64,000 nt of DNA, from the NCBI GenBank assembly GCA_902770195.1, contig CACXSA010000001.1, positions 1-64,000 on the forward strand, written 5' to 3'. Each line of letters starts with the position of its first letter. Positions within the stretch are counted from its first letter, which is position 1. The notes under the pieces are model-generated. The model was not told the origin of the DNA and did not search any database. It saw only the letters and a list, made by a program, of their open reading frames with translations. Below are positions 1-8,052 of the stretch, piece by piece. The position numbers and the translations under genes were made by a program. This DNA comes from an uncultured Prevotellaceae bacterium (GTDB lineage Bacteria > Bacteroidota > Bacteroidia > Bacteroidales > Bacteroidaceae).

Positions 1-107
1 TCGAAGGTGAACTGCGGTTTACTTTTCAGTTCCCGTTTTTCTGTCACGCGCCTCGTTGTGCCCCTCGGTGGGTCGTTGCGGTGCTTCCATGCATATCCTC
101 TTGCCAT
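1..107 (-). CDS. possible N-terminus of a gene running off the left edge
   Basis: An open frame starts at ATG 107 on the minus strand and continues to the window edge. It encodes about 35 very basic residues (starts MARGYAWKHRND). I do not recognise the family. A small hairpin, CCGTGG/CCACGG at 131-155, lies just upstream in the would-be leader. No good promoter or strong ribosome binding site is visible, so this is only a candidate partial gene. Confidence 0.3.
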   Translation of the reverse strand, partial: MARGYAWKHRNDPPRGTTRRVTEKRELKSKPQFTF

Positions 108-231
108 AGTTTCTCTGTTTTTTATGCTGCCCGTGGTGGTTCGGATGACCCACGGCGTGCTATTTGGCTGCTAAGTTATGAATAAATTGTCACACTGCCA
201 AGTGTTTCGCCCATGAATCTTTCCGTTTTTA

Positions 232-525
232 ATTCTCTTTCACACTTGGAGAATATTTCCCATTCTGTATAAGTTTCTCTATGCCCCTTGTAGAATATTG
301 CGGTTCTCCCGAAAATTTCTCTATACCCCTTGTAGAATATTGCGGTTCTCCCGAAAATTTCTCTATACCCCTTGTAGAATATTGCGGTTCTCCCGAAAGT
401 TTCTCTATACCCCTTGTAGAATATTTTACATTTTGTAAAAGTTTCTCTATACCCCTTGTAGAATATTCCCCATTATGGGAAAGTTTCTACATATCCCTTT
501 GAGAATATTCCGCACGATGCGGAAG
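232..525. repeat. 42-bp tandem array, seven units, each with a 7-3-7 hairpin
   Basis: Seven units repeat with an exact 42-bp period. A constant part (like TTTCTCTATACCCCTTGTAG) is followed by GAATAT and a variable 17-base segment. The variable segment is laid out as 7-base arm, 3-base loop, 7-base arm at the same register in each unit. Two units pair perfectly although their arms differ: TTTTACA/TGTAAAA at 424-440 and TTCCGCA/TGCGGAA at 508-524. The unit at 466-482 pairs 6 of 7, three identical middle units pair 5 of 7, and the first unit 4 of 7. The rest of 108-617 holds no gene I can support; a short TTGGC/GCCAA hairpin lies near 553. Confidence 0.9.
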
Positions 526-617
526 TCTCCCTAAAGCCTCCAGCGCATTTGGCAAACGCCAAGAATGCCGCGGCGAGGGCCTCGGTGGATGGTATTGGAA
601 AGAAAATTATTGGGAAA

Positions 618-1082
618 TTACAGGATGGTTTCCATCGTGGTCTTTTGCACCTTCATGCCCATCTTGCTGTAGAAGCTGAGGGCAGGGTCGTTTCCTTCCC
701 ATACGTTAAGGGTGATGTTGTTGCAACCGATGGCTTTTGCATAGTCACGGACGTGCTCGTACAAGGCCGTGGCGACGTGTTTGCCGCGCGCTTTTTCATC
801 TACGCAGATGTCGTCAATGTACAGCGTCTTGATGTCCTGCAGCAGCTTGTCGTCCTTCACCTCCGTAATCACGCAGAAGGCATGGCCAAGCACATTGCCG
901 TCGTCGAATACGAAGACCGGCTTGCTGTCGTCTTCGAACAGCACTTCCAGTTGCTGTTCGTTATATTTTGTCGTGTTGGGTTTGAACAGGTCGGGGCGAA
1001 TAACATGGTGCACCATGTCCACCTGGTGCAGCAGTGCGATGATTGCGGGAATGTCTTTTTTTGTGGCTTTTCTTATCGTCAT
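618..1082 (-). CDS. GNAT family N-acetyltransferase
   Basis: A 154-residue GCN5-related N-acetyltransferase, predicted to move an acetyl group from acetyl-CoA to an amine; the substrate is unknown. It shows the family pattern: N-terminal MTIRKATKKDIPAI, the central beta strand with IDDICVDEKARGKHVATALY (acetyl-CoA loop, about residues 89-108), and the C-terminal NVWEGNDPALSFYSKMGM segment. The start at 1082 gives the normal family N-terminus; the frame is open further upstream, but that part lies antisense-like over the neighbouring gene and does not look like protein. It is the last gene of a minus-strand run behind the membrane protein, 20 bp away. Confidence 0.85.
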   Translation of the reverse strand: MTIRKATKKDIPAIIALLHQVDMVHHVIRPDLFKPNTTKYNEQQLEVLFEDDSKPVFVFDDGNVLGHAFCVITEVKDDKLLQDIKTLYIDDICVDEKARGKHVATALYEHVRDYAKAIGCNNITLNVWEGNDPALSFYSKMGMKVQKTTMETIL

Positions 1083-1102
1083 ATCACAAATCCGGGCATG
1101 GT

Positions 1103-1864
1103 TTATCTTTGGTAGATGTCTTCTGTAGCGTTGGTGGCAGCTTCGATGACGGCGCCGTAGTTGTCGAGGCTGTAGTAGATATAGCAGAATACGGCATTGC
1201 CCACGCACAGCAATACGCTGTATGGCCATACGGCATGGGGCAGCAGGGCTGTCATGATGATGCTTCCCAGTCCGAAAAGGATGATGAGGTAGCAGGCGAT
1301 GGACATGGAGCGTTGCCCGTAGAACGTGGAGTGTTGCGCCCTGATGGTCCACCAGTGGGCGTTCTCCTTGGTTATCGGCAATTCGCGGACCAGTCGGCTT
1401 GCGCGGAGGTAGGTTCGCATGAAATCGGTGCTCATCCATGTGACGTGGGTAAGGAAAATGCCGATGCCTATTCCCGTCAGGAAGCTGATGTCGAAGAATA
1501 CGCCCGTCCACAGCGTTACGATGTTGACGACGAGGGCCGTCATGTCGCGAATGACCCTGAACCGTTTCAGGTATTCCGGGTTGAGCAGTGAGGCATGGCT
1601 CCATGACAACATGGTGCCGCCCATGTGGAAGTAGGTGACGGAGAGTGCCGTGGCGGCTGACGGCCAGTAGGTTCGCCAGCCGAAGTAAAGGTGCAGCAGG
1701 AAGCCGATGCCAAAGGCGGAAAGGCTCAGTGCCGTCAGCACGCGACTGCGCTTGTAGATACGATAGTCGCGGTAGTAGAAGTTGTTATAGTAAAGTGATG
1801 CCGCCATCACCAGGCAGGTGATGCCAGACAAGAGCAGGGTAAGATGATATAATTGCTGTTCCAT
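1103..1864 (-). CDS. multi-pass membrane protein of unknown function
   Basis: A 253-residue integral membrane protein with about six hydrophobic segments (roughly residues 8-25, 42-63, 107-126, 130-146, 190-211 and 214-232). There is no signal peptidase site and no recognised catalytic motif. Its general layout resembles the membrane half of membrane-bound AraC regulators such as the one at 5260-6372, but it ends without a DNA-binding domain. It lies between the broken permease and the acetyltransferase with short gaps (10 and 20 bp), suggesting one transcript. I cannot assign a function. Confidence 0.75.
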   Translation of the reverse strand: MEQQLYHLTLLLSGITCLVMAASLYYNNFYYRDYRIYKRSRVLTALSLSAFGIGFLLHLYFGWRTYWPSAATALSVTYFHMGGTMLSWSHASLLNPEYLKRFRVIRDMTALVVNIVTLWTGVFFDISFLTGIGIGIFLTHVTWMSTDFMRTYLRASRLVRELPITKENAHWWTIRAQHSTFYGQRSMSIACYLIILFGLGSIIMTALLPHAVWPYSVLLCVGNAVFCYIYYSLDNYGAVIEAATNATEDIYQR

Positions 1865-1874
1865 GTGGGTAGCG

Positions 1875-3063
1875 TCATTCTATGACCTGTTTTCTTGCCT
1901 TTCTGATTTTGATGGAGATGCCTTCTACGAATGTGAAGACGATATAGGTGAAGAGTCCTGCCACGATGCCGTCGGTGATGCTGCCGGTAACGGTCATCAG
2001 CAGGATGGTCAGGAAGGCCGGCAGGGTTTCTACTGGCTTGGAGAGGCTGATATGACGCACCGACCCGAAGAGGTAATAACCGGCCATGACCATGACGGGG
2101 GCTGTGGCTGCGGTAGGAATGGCGAGGAACAGCGGTGCGAGGAAGAGACTGGTGAGGAAGCACAGGGCAATGACGAGTGCGGAAAGTCCGGTGCGCCCGC
2201 CTTCAGCCACACCCGTGGCGCTCTCTACATAGGTCGTCACGGTGCTGCAGCCCAGGCATGCTCCCGTTACGGTGCCCAGTGCATCGCTGAGCATGATCAT
2301 CTGAATGCGCGGAATACGTCCGTTCTTGCGGATAAGTCCTGCGTTGGCCATCACGCCCACGATGGTGCCGAGGCTGTCGAAGACGTCGAAGAACAGCATG
2401 ATGAGCACACAGACCCATAGGTCGGGAGATATCAAGTACTCCCAGGCGAATTGACAGAAGAGTGGCGTCGGCGATGAGGGTATTTCGAAAATGGTGTCTG
2501 GCATTTTGGTAATACCCAGCGGTATGCCGAGAATGGTAACGATGGCAATGCTGAGCAACAGTCCGCCTTTTATGCGCATGATGGTGAAAATGCCGGCCAG
2601 TACGAGACCGATGAGGAATAGGACGGAGGGCGTACTGGTCAGCGTGCTCATGTGGTTGAAAATGGTACCGTCGGCCAGAATGCCGCTGTTCTTGAATCCG
2701 ATCATGGCGATGAAGAATCCGATGCCCACGGCAATGGCGTGCTTCAGGGATGTGGGCACCATGTCGAAGATAATCTGTCGCATGTTGCTCAGGCAGTGTC
2801 AGTCCCGGTGCCTGACCAAACGGACGCTTGGCCAGGAAAGCCATGAGCAGTGTGCCGATGATGGTTGAGAGCGCAATGGCGGTAAACATGGAGTCGATGG
2901 GGAACCCTTTTGCTGCCAAGGGTGTGAACATGGAGGGGAGTAGTGCCAGGATATATGACATGGTGATGAAGGTGGTGATTCCGGAAAGGATCTCCTCCCT
3001 CAGGCTGTGTCGTTGCGTTGAAAAACCTACCAGTGAAAAAAGCTTCTCTTTCATTATTATCAA
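1875..3063 (-). pseudogene. NCS2 (AzgA/PbuG-like) purine permease, broken by deletion and frameshift
   Basis: Two reading frames together make an NCS2 nucleobase permease. The first frame (3063 down to about 2800) gives the normal N-terminus through TM1-2, ending KRPFGQAPGL. The second gives the rest, from LSNMRQIIFDMVPTSLKHAI through FFDVFDSLGTIVGV to the C-terminus at 1875. In intact relatives some 45-50 residues, including the conserved LNAFFA segment, lie between these points. Here they are missing and the frame shifts at about 2783-2805. The gene cannot make a full transporter unless the assembly is wrong. Hypoxanthine/guanine or adenine uptake would be the family role. Start chosen at 3063; ATG 3054 is equally possible. 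Confidence 0.85.
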
Positions 3064-3070
3064 TTCTTAA

Positions 3071-5002
3071 TTATGCTAAGGGGAAGATAAAGTCAAACTT
3101 GGCACCGCCGGTATAGCTGGTGTCGAGCGTGAGGGTTCCACCGAGCCTTTCGGCAATCATGCGTGCAATGGTAAGACCGAGTCCTGTGCCTTGTGTGAAA
3201 CTGTCGAGTTTGACAAAGCGCTCGAAAATCTCTTCTGCCTTGTCCTGGGGAATGCCAGGTCCGGTGTCTGCTACCGAGATGTGGATGTGGTTGTCTTCCT
3301 CGTTGACGGTAAGGGTTATATGTCCTTCCTTGGTGAATTTGGCAGCATTGTCAAGCAGTTTGGCCAGTGCGGTATGAATCAGGTTGGGATGGGTTGAAAT
3401 CATCCACTCGTCTGGAAGGTTGCTGGAGAAATCCAGCGTCACATTACTATTGACTACCGGTCGAATGGCATCTACTGCTTGCATGGCAAGGGCAGGCAGT
3501 ATGCACGGATCGGGAGCAGGAAGCTCCGTCCGGCTCTCCATGTCGGAGATGAGGATGAGGTCGTCGAGCACGTTGGTCAGAAGGCGGGTGTTCTCCTGAA
3601 TGCGCTGGCAGAGGTCAAGTCGCTCTGCTTCGGGGAGGTCAATGCCGGGAATGGTGAGCACCTGCGTGAAACCGTTGATAGAGTTGAGCGGGGTCCTGAT
3701 TTCATGGGTCATACTCTGCATGAAACTGGTCTTGGCTCGTGAGGCGGCCTCGGCGTGGTCGCGCTCTATCTCCAACTGCTTGTTCTGGGCAACTACCACA
3801 TTACGCTCGCGCTGCAGCTGGAAGTTCTTGACTTCCAACGTGCGGTTCCACCGGCTGTTGAGCATCAGGAAGACAAGGATGGTTCCTATGCCCAATACCA
3901 TCGCAATGCCGCCTGTGGTGAAGCGGGAGCGTTGTTGCAACAGCTCGTTCTGGGTCTGGAGCTCGTTCACGTCAAGCCATTTGTTCAGGTTGCCTAATTC
4001 GTTGAGATGGTTTGCCTGGGCCAGTGAGTCTTTGTGTTCTTCCAACTCGCGTCTGGCTTTCAGTGCCTCTTCATACCATTTTAATCCTTCTAAGGCGTCG
4101 GCCCGTTCTTTGAGCGCTATCGTCATGTAATTAATGTTGTTCAGCTTTTGGGCCATTCTCTTCAGCTGGATACTCCTCTTGAGGGCTTCCTGGAAATTGC
4201 CTTGAAGACGGGAAAGCTCACACCTCAGCTTGCAGATGTCGGACAGGTTGTCGATATAGTTGCCGTCTATTTCTTCATAGTATTCAGCGGAATCGAGGGA
4301 CAGGGCTGCTGCGTGATAGTCTTTTACACCTATATTATATTCTGTCAGCCTGACTTGGTATTGTTCGTGCCAGTTAGCATACACATCGGCTTTTTTCTCA
4401 CTGCGTTTCACGGGATATTTGCTGAGAATGGCATTCCATTCTGTCAAAACGCTGTCGAGAGCCTCGTAATGGTTCTGGGCTACCAGGGCCTGACCAAGGT
4501 TGCTGTATATCTTGACAAGTCCACCTATCTTCCCGTCAACGGGATATTTCGTGATGGCCAGGCGGAGGTATTTCTCGGAGTCTTCATATTTATTAAGGCA
4601 TAGATAGCCGGTGCCTAACAGCCGGTGTGAGATGAAATCGCCATAGTCGTTGTTCCGGCGTTTTGAGTCATCCTGCATCCTCTTGGCTTCTTCTGCGGCT
4701 TTGTCATACCGGCTGTTCCAAATGTAGGTTTCTGCCTTGCTTTCCCATATCAGGTAATAGTATCTCCATTGCTGGTGCTCTTCACAGAGTACCATTGCTT
4801 CATCAGCAAGGCGTTCCAGCGAATCTGCCTGGTTGTTGGCATACAAAGTCAGCACCTTCTGATAAAGTGCGTATGTCGAGTCGGTCCAATTGATGGAGTC
4901 GTTGCTTGAGACTTGTTGGATTCTGCTTTTTTTGCAGGAGAAGATAAACAGCGCAATTGTTGCAAACAACAGAATGATGGAGAAATGGTGACTTTTTATC
5001 AT
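3071..5002 (-). CDS. TPR-containing membrane sensor histidine kinase
   Basis: A 643-residue hybrid-less sensor kinase. Residues 1-23 look like a lipoprotein signal (FIFSC, Cys23). Residues 35-340 are helical TPR-like repeats, predicted outside the cytoplasmic membrane. A transmembrane helix follows at 361-383, then a coiled coil, the HisKA box MTHEIRTPLN (phospho-acceptor His433), the N box DNAAKF (Asn552), G1 DTGPGIP (579-585) and G2 GTGLGL (605-610). No receiver or DNA-binding domain is fused, so a separate response regulator must exist; none is visible here. It is divergent from the AraC regulator. The signal sensed by the TPR region is unknown. Confidence 0.93.
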   Translation of the reverse strand: MIKSHHFSIILLFATIALFIFSCKKSRIQQVSSNDSINWTDSTYALYQKVLTLYANNQADSLERLADEAMVLCEEHQQWRYYYLIWESKAETYIWNSRYDKAAEEAKRMQDDSKRRNNDYGDFISHRLLGTGYLCLNKYEDSEKYLRLAITKYPVDGKIGGLVKIYSNLGQALVAQNHYEALDSVLTEWNAILSKYPVKRSEKKADVYANWHEQYQVRLTEYNIGVKDYHAAALSLDSAEYYEEIDGNYIDNLSDICKLRCELSRLQGNFQEALKRSIQLKRMAQKLNNINYMTIALKERADALEGLKWYEEALKARRELEEHKDSLAQANHLNELGNLNKWLDVNELQTQNELLQQRSRFTTGGIAMVLGIGTILVFLMLNSRWNRTLEVKNFQLQRERNVVVAQNKQLEIERDHAEAASRAKTSFMQSMTHEIRTPLNSINGFTQVLTIPGIDLPEAERLDLCQRIQENTRLLTNVLDDLILISDMESRTELPAPDPCILPALAMQAVDAIRPVVNSNVTLDFSSNLPDEWMISTHPNLIHTALAKLLDNAAKFTKEGHITLTVNEEDNHIHISVADTGPGIPQDKAEEIFERFVKLDSFTQGTGLGLTIARMIAERLGGTLTLDTSYTGGAKFDFIFPLA

Positions 5003-5045
5003 AATGGAGGTTTATGGCCGATAAATTTTGTTTTTTATTTCGATT

Positions 5046-5081
5046 GCATTTACTTTTTCGTTTGCATTTACTTTTTCGTTT
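5046..5081. repeat. two tandem 18-bp units in the kinase leader
   Basis: GCATTTACTTTTTCGTTT occurs twice head to tail, at 5046-5063 and 5064-5081, followed by a degenerate third start. It lies between the histidine kinase start codon (5002) and its predicted -7 element at 5105-5112, so it would be in the transcribed leader. Confidence 0.85.
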
Positions 5082-5104
5082 GTATTTAGTTTTTTTTACG
5101 ACTG

Positions 5105-5112
5105 CAAAATTA
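5105..5112 (-). promoter_or_regulatory. putative -7 element of the histidine kinase gene
   Basis: On the minus strand the sequence reads TAATTTTGC, matching the Bacteroidota -7 consensus TAnnTTTG. No clear TTG -33 element is seen at the expected distance. The leader would be about 100 nt. Confidence 0.45.
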
Positions 5113-5153
5113 CACTTAATAGGGAAAAGACGTCACCCAGAAATATGGGTTTA

Positions 5154-5194
5154 TGTGTAAAATCACGATTTTTGGTGTGTAAAATCATGATTTT
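5154..5194. promoter_or_regulatory. pair of direct-repeated palindromes upstream of the AraC gene
   Basis: TGTGT plus the palindrome AAAATCACGATTTT (5159-5172) is repeated 22 bp later as TGTGT plus AAAATCATGATTTT (5181-5194, a perfect palindrome). The centre-to-centre distance of 22 bp is two helical turns. The pair ends about 12 bp upstream of the -33 element of the AraC promoter, a usual place for an activator or autoregulator to bind. Operator function is inferred. Confidence 0.55.
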
Positions 5195-5205
5195 TCACAG
5201 TGTTC

Positions 5206-5237
5206 TTGCCTTTTTTTATATAAATTTCGTAATTTTG
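5206..5237 (+). promoter_or_regulatory. promoter of the AraC-type regulator
   Basis: TTG at 5206-5208, a 21-bp spacer, and TAATTTTG at 5230-5237 match the Bacteroidota -33/-7 pattern. The start codon follows 22 bp later. Confidence 0.6.
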
Positions 5238-5259
5238 TACCGCGAAAAATAGGATAGGG

Positions 5260-6372
5260 ATGGCTGAGATGCAATTTTCTGCGATGGTGCTGATGTCACT
5301 GCTGTCGGTGACGCTAATCGTGTTACTGCCTCGTCGGGTAATGACCGAATCAGTACTGAACCGATCACGATGGCTCATGGTGGGAGGTACGTCTCTGGTT
5401 GCCGTTCAGTTCTTGCTTCAATACACTTTTGGTTTCCGTCAGATAGGTGTCACACAGGCTGTGATGGTTAACCTCCTGTTCTTCGTTCCTTGTTCTTTCC
5501 TGTTTAGCCTGGCTATCCTCAACCTGCAGCAGAAGGGTAGTTTGCAGAGGCGTGACGTGTTGGTGGGAATGGCTGGATGGGCAGTGACGGTATCGTCTCT
5601 TTCTTTTGCCGCCTATCAGTCGGGCTCAGTGTTGACAGACACCCCGTGGATGCGTTGGGCGGAATATGCTGCTGCACTTTTCTACTGTCTGATGCAGTTA
5701 TATTATACCAGCCGACTTATTCAAAGTAATCGCCGGTTGAAAAACATGCTGAACGATTATTACGAACATCATACGCACTACCTGCTGCACTGGATGAACC
5801 AGAGTATCGTGCTGATGGCGTTGATGGCTTTCGGTGTGCCGTTCCTTATTTTCAGCTCGGGCCTGCCCTTGCTGGTCTATGCCCTCCTCATCTTTTTCTC
5901 CATGTATTACATCGTGTTCAGCTTTATCTGTTATTGCGTGGGTAACGATTCCTATCAAGTGGAGATGGCGCAACAGAATGCCAGCGACGAGGGACTGTCG
6001 GACACGACCATCAAGAACGACTCTGTTATCAGTGATTCGGAACGTCAGCGTGTGACTCAGGCGGTTGACCAATGGCTGGCCTCCGACGGGCATCTGCACA
6101 GTAATGTGACGGTGGCTATGGCAGCAACAGCCATGCATGTTCCGCAGCGACTCTTACGTTCCTGGTATCAGGCGGAGGGCTTCGAATCCTATAGTGACTG
6201 GTTGCAGCACCTCCGTGTGGAGTATGCCAAACAGCTGTTGGTTCAGCATCCTGACTGGTCTATTGACATCATCGCAGAGCAGTCGGGCTTCAGTAGCCGT
6301 AATTATTTCCATCGCATCTTCCTGAAGCTTACGGGTCAGACTCCTGCTCAGTATATAAGAGGTGAGAAGTGA
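5260..6372 (+). CDS. membrane-anchored AraC-family transcriptional regulator
   Basis: A 370-residue protein with an N-terminal membrane domain of about six or seven hydrophobic segments within residues 5-230, then a short cytoplasmic linker and a C-terminal AraC/XylS double helix-turn-helix (about 265-367). The second HTH has the family signature IIAEQSGFSSRNYFHRIF followed by LTGQTPAQYI. Such proteins in Bacteroidota are thought to couple a membrane-sensed signal to transcription. It is divergent from the histidine kinase and preceded by two palindromes that could be its own operator. Target genes are unknown. Confidence 0.9.
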   Translation: MAEMQFSAMVLMSLLSVTLIVLLPRRVMTESVLNRSRWLMVGGTSLVAVQFLLQYTFGFRQIGVTQAVMVNLLFFVPCSFLFSLAILNLQQKGSLQRRDVLVGMAGWAVTVSSLSFAAYQSGSVLTDTPWMRWAEYAAALFYCLMQLYYTSRLIQSNRRLKNMLNDYYEHHTHYLLHWMNQSIVLMALMAFGVPFLIFSSGLPLLVYALLIFFSMYYIVFSFICYCVGNDSYQVEMAQQNASDEGLSDTTIKNDSVISDSERQRVTQAVDQWLASDGHLHSNVTVAMAATAMHVPQRLLRSWYQAEGFESYSDWLQHLRVEYAKQLLVQHPDWSIDIIAEQSGFSSRNYFHRIFLKLTGQTPAQYIRGEK

Positions 6373-6389
6373 GAAGTTTTTTTGAAACG

Positions 6390-6423
6390 TTGTGCTTTTA
6401 TTGCCGATTTATTATTACCTTTG
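6390..6423 (+). promoter_or_regulatory. promoter of the ExbB/ExbD operon
   Basis: TACCTTTG at 6416-6423 is an exact -7 match. The nearest upstream TTG at 6390-6392 has a rather long spacer (23 bp). The start codon at 6442 follows 18 bp later. Confidence 0.5.
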
Positions 6424-6441
6424 CAGGCAAAATTAGTCAAG

Positions 6442-7263
6442 ATGAGAAAAATACTTCTTTTGTTTTTCATGCTCAGCTTATTAGCGGTAGTTCCTGTCAG
6501 TGCCCAGGATAGCGTTGCGGTGCAGCCCGACACGGTGCAGACAGACAGTCTGCAGGCTGACTCGGCTATGGCAGTGATTGACGCAGAGTTGGGTAATATG
6601 GATGATTCTGCAGGGACGGACGATAGTTTGCACAAACAGTTGAAGCGTAAGTTTATTGAAGGTTCTGCTGGTTTTATGTCATTGGTGGCTTTGGCTCTGG
6701 TGCTGGGTCTGGCTTTCTGTATTGAGCGCATCATCTACCTTACGCTTTCTGAGGTTAAGACCAAGAAACTGATGCACGATATCGATGCGCATCTGGAACG
6801 TAATGATGTAGAGGGCGCGAAGGATCTTTGCCGTAATACACGCGGTCCGGTGGCAAGTATCTGCTATCAAGGGCTGCTCCACGTTAATGAGCCTCTGGAT
6901 GAGATAGACCGTCAGCTCACCAATTATGGTGCCGTGCAGATCAATAACATGGAGAAAGGTTGTACCTGGATTCGCTTGTTCATCGCCGTTGCTCCGTCTT
7001 TGGGATTCCTCGGAACGGTTATTGGTATGGTGATGGCTTTCGATCGCATCCAGACAGCCGGTGACATCAGTCCTACAATTGTGGCTGAGGGTATGAAGGT
7101 GGCTCTGATTACCACTATCTTTGGTATCATTGTTGCCATCATCCTGCAGTTCTTCTACAACTATATTCTCTCTAAGATAGAACACCTTACTGCGCAAATG
7201 GAAGAAGGTGCCATTGTTTTTATGGATTCTGTCCATGAATATAAAAAGAGAAAGGAGGAATGA
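6442..7263 (+). CDS. exbB: MotA/TolQ/ExbB family proton-channel subunit
   Basis: A 273-residue inner membrane protein. The start at 6442 was chosen because it gives a clean signal-like N-terminus (MRKILLLFFML...VSAQ) and lies just after the promoter; the frame is open 60 bp further upstream. A low-complexity extracytoplasmic stretch (residues 23-70) precedes TM1 (about 80-105). The ExbB/TolQ signature is seen in APSLGFLGTVIGMVMAF and the last TM helix (GMKVALITTIFGIIVAIILQFF). With ExbD it would use the proton gradient to energise TonB-dependent import or the Tol system. First gene of a four-gene operon. The TonB-dependent SusC in this window would need such a motor. Confidence 0.92.
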   Translation: MRKILLLFFMLSLLAVVPVSAQDSVAVQPDTVQTDSLQADSAMAVIDAELGNMDDSAGTDDSLHKQLKRKFIEGSAGFMSLVALALVLGLAFCIERIIYLTLSEVKTKKLMHDIDAHLERNDVEGAKDLCRNTRGPVASICYQGLLHVNEPLDEIDRQLTNYGAVQINNMEKGCTWIRLFIAVAPSLGFLGTVIGMVMAFDRIQTAGDISPTIVAEGMKVALITTIFGIIVAIILQFFYNYILSKIEHLTAQMEEGAIVFMDSVHEYKKRKEE

Positions 7264-7266
7264 GTA

Positions 7267-7389
7267 ATGGCTGACATGAGTAGTTATTTCCTGGCTGAAG
7301 TGATGCTGTGGCTGATGTATATCGCCATGGGTGTGGCAGTTATTGCTACCATTGTTTCCGCCATCCGGTCTTTTTGGCTCAACAAGTAG
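7267..7389 (+). CDS. 40-residue single-pass membrane protein in the ExbBD operon
   Basis: ATG at 7267, three bases after the exbB stop, opens a 40-codon frame ending TAG at 7387-7389. The product starts MADMSSYFLAEVMLWLMYIA and has one long hydrophobic helix (about residues 12-33) followed by a short basic tail ending NK. The tight coupling to exbB and the clean helix argue for a real gene. I do not know a named family; an accessory subunit of the proton channel is an inference from position. Confidence 0.65.
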   Translation: MADMSSYFLAEVMLWLMYIAMGVAVIATIVSAIRSFWLNK

Positions 7390-7521
7390 CGGGCTGCGCC
7401 CTAGTGAATAGTGAATAGTGAAAAGTGAATAGTGCGCTCGACCTATGGTCGCTTTCTTGCTAAGGCAAGCGTCACCCTTCGGGATGCCGAGCGGACCTTG
7501 GTCAAAGAATAGTGAATAGTG
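7390..7521. repeat. composite repeat element between operon genes
   Basis: Copies of GTGAATAGTG in direct repeat (7403-7434) flank a core with short hairpins (CGACCTATGGTCG at 7439-7451, CTTGCTAAGGCAAG, CCCTTCGGG), and the same repeat returns at 7508-7521. It contains no gene and separates the small membrane protein from the first exbD. Related repeat words occur inside coding sequences elsewhere in the window (for example 8764-8808, 10035-10184). Confidence 0.7.
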
Positions 7522-8052
7522 ATGATTAAGCGTAGGCATAGGGAAGTTCCAGAACTCAATACCACGTCAACAGCGGATATATCGTTCATGTTGCTGGTGT
7601 TTTTTCTAGTCACCTCGTCAATGAATTCTGACAAGGGACTGGGACGTAAACTTCCGCCTGTTGACGAGCATCAGCAGGAACAGCGGGATATAAGTCGCAG
7701 CAATGTGCTACAGGTTACCCTCGATGCCTCTGATGTGTTATATTGCGATGAGAAGCAGGTTACACTCCCGGAATTGCAGCAGCAAGTGGAATCGTTTGTA
7801 GCTTCGCGCCAGACCGATCGTCACATCATTGCTGTAAAGACGGACAGGCAGACCAGCTATAATGCCTATTTTAAGATGCAGGATGCCGTTGTGGGTGCTT
7901 ATCGACATTTACGCGACAAGATGGCACTGCAGCATTATGGTCATCCTTTCAGCCAGTGTACTGCGGAGGAACGCGAGGTCATCATAGCTCGTTATCCTCA
8001 GCGAATCAGTGAGGCGATGCCTGTTGATTCAGAGAAAGGAGGACAGCCATGA
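7522..8052 (+). CDS. exbD: ExbD/TolR family biopolymer transport protein (first copy)
   Basis: A 176-residue protein with a short cytoplasmic N-terminus (MIKRRHREVPELNTTSTADI), one transmembrane helix (about 20-38, SFMLLVFFLVTSSM) and a periplasmic domain. The helix contains the ADISFMLLVFFL pattern, where the Asp (residue 19) is the proton-relay position of the family. Start taken as ATG 7522; GTG 7519 directly before it is also possible. Ends in a 4-bp ATGA overlap with the second exbD, so the two are translationally coupled. Confidence 0.9.
   Translation: MIKRRHREVPELNTTSTADISFMLLVFFLVTSSMNSDKGLGRKLPPVDEHQQEQRDISRSNVLQVTLDASDVLYCDEKQVTLPELQQQVESFVASRQTDRHIIAVKTDRQTSYNAYFKMQDAVVGAYRHLRDKMALQHYGHPFSQCTAEEREVIIARYPQRISEAMPVDSEKGGQP

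Noticed and set aside
281..502. 73-residue open frame with repeated PLVEYCGSPE words
   Set aside because: It is the translation of the 42-bp array (a multiple of three, so the frame stays open); no start signal or known family.
232..525. CRISPR array (also considered for 21857-22157 and 56890-57020)
   Set aside because: Units have no unique spacers of constant length, the whole unit repeats, and no cas genes are near.
549..1591. Plus-strand frames of 180-190 residues over the acetyltransferase and membrane protein genes
   Set aside because: Antisense shadows of well-supported genes with no family signature.
1083..1604. N-terminal extension of the acetyltransferase frame
   Set aside because: It covers the membrane protein gene in another frame and is rich in His, Arg and Pro, as shadow frames are; the GNAT fold begins at 1082.
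2203..2800. Out-of-frame tail of the permease N-terminal fragment
   Set aside because: After GQAPGL the sequence is the frame-shifted reading of the permease itself; not a separate protein.
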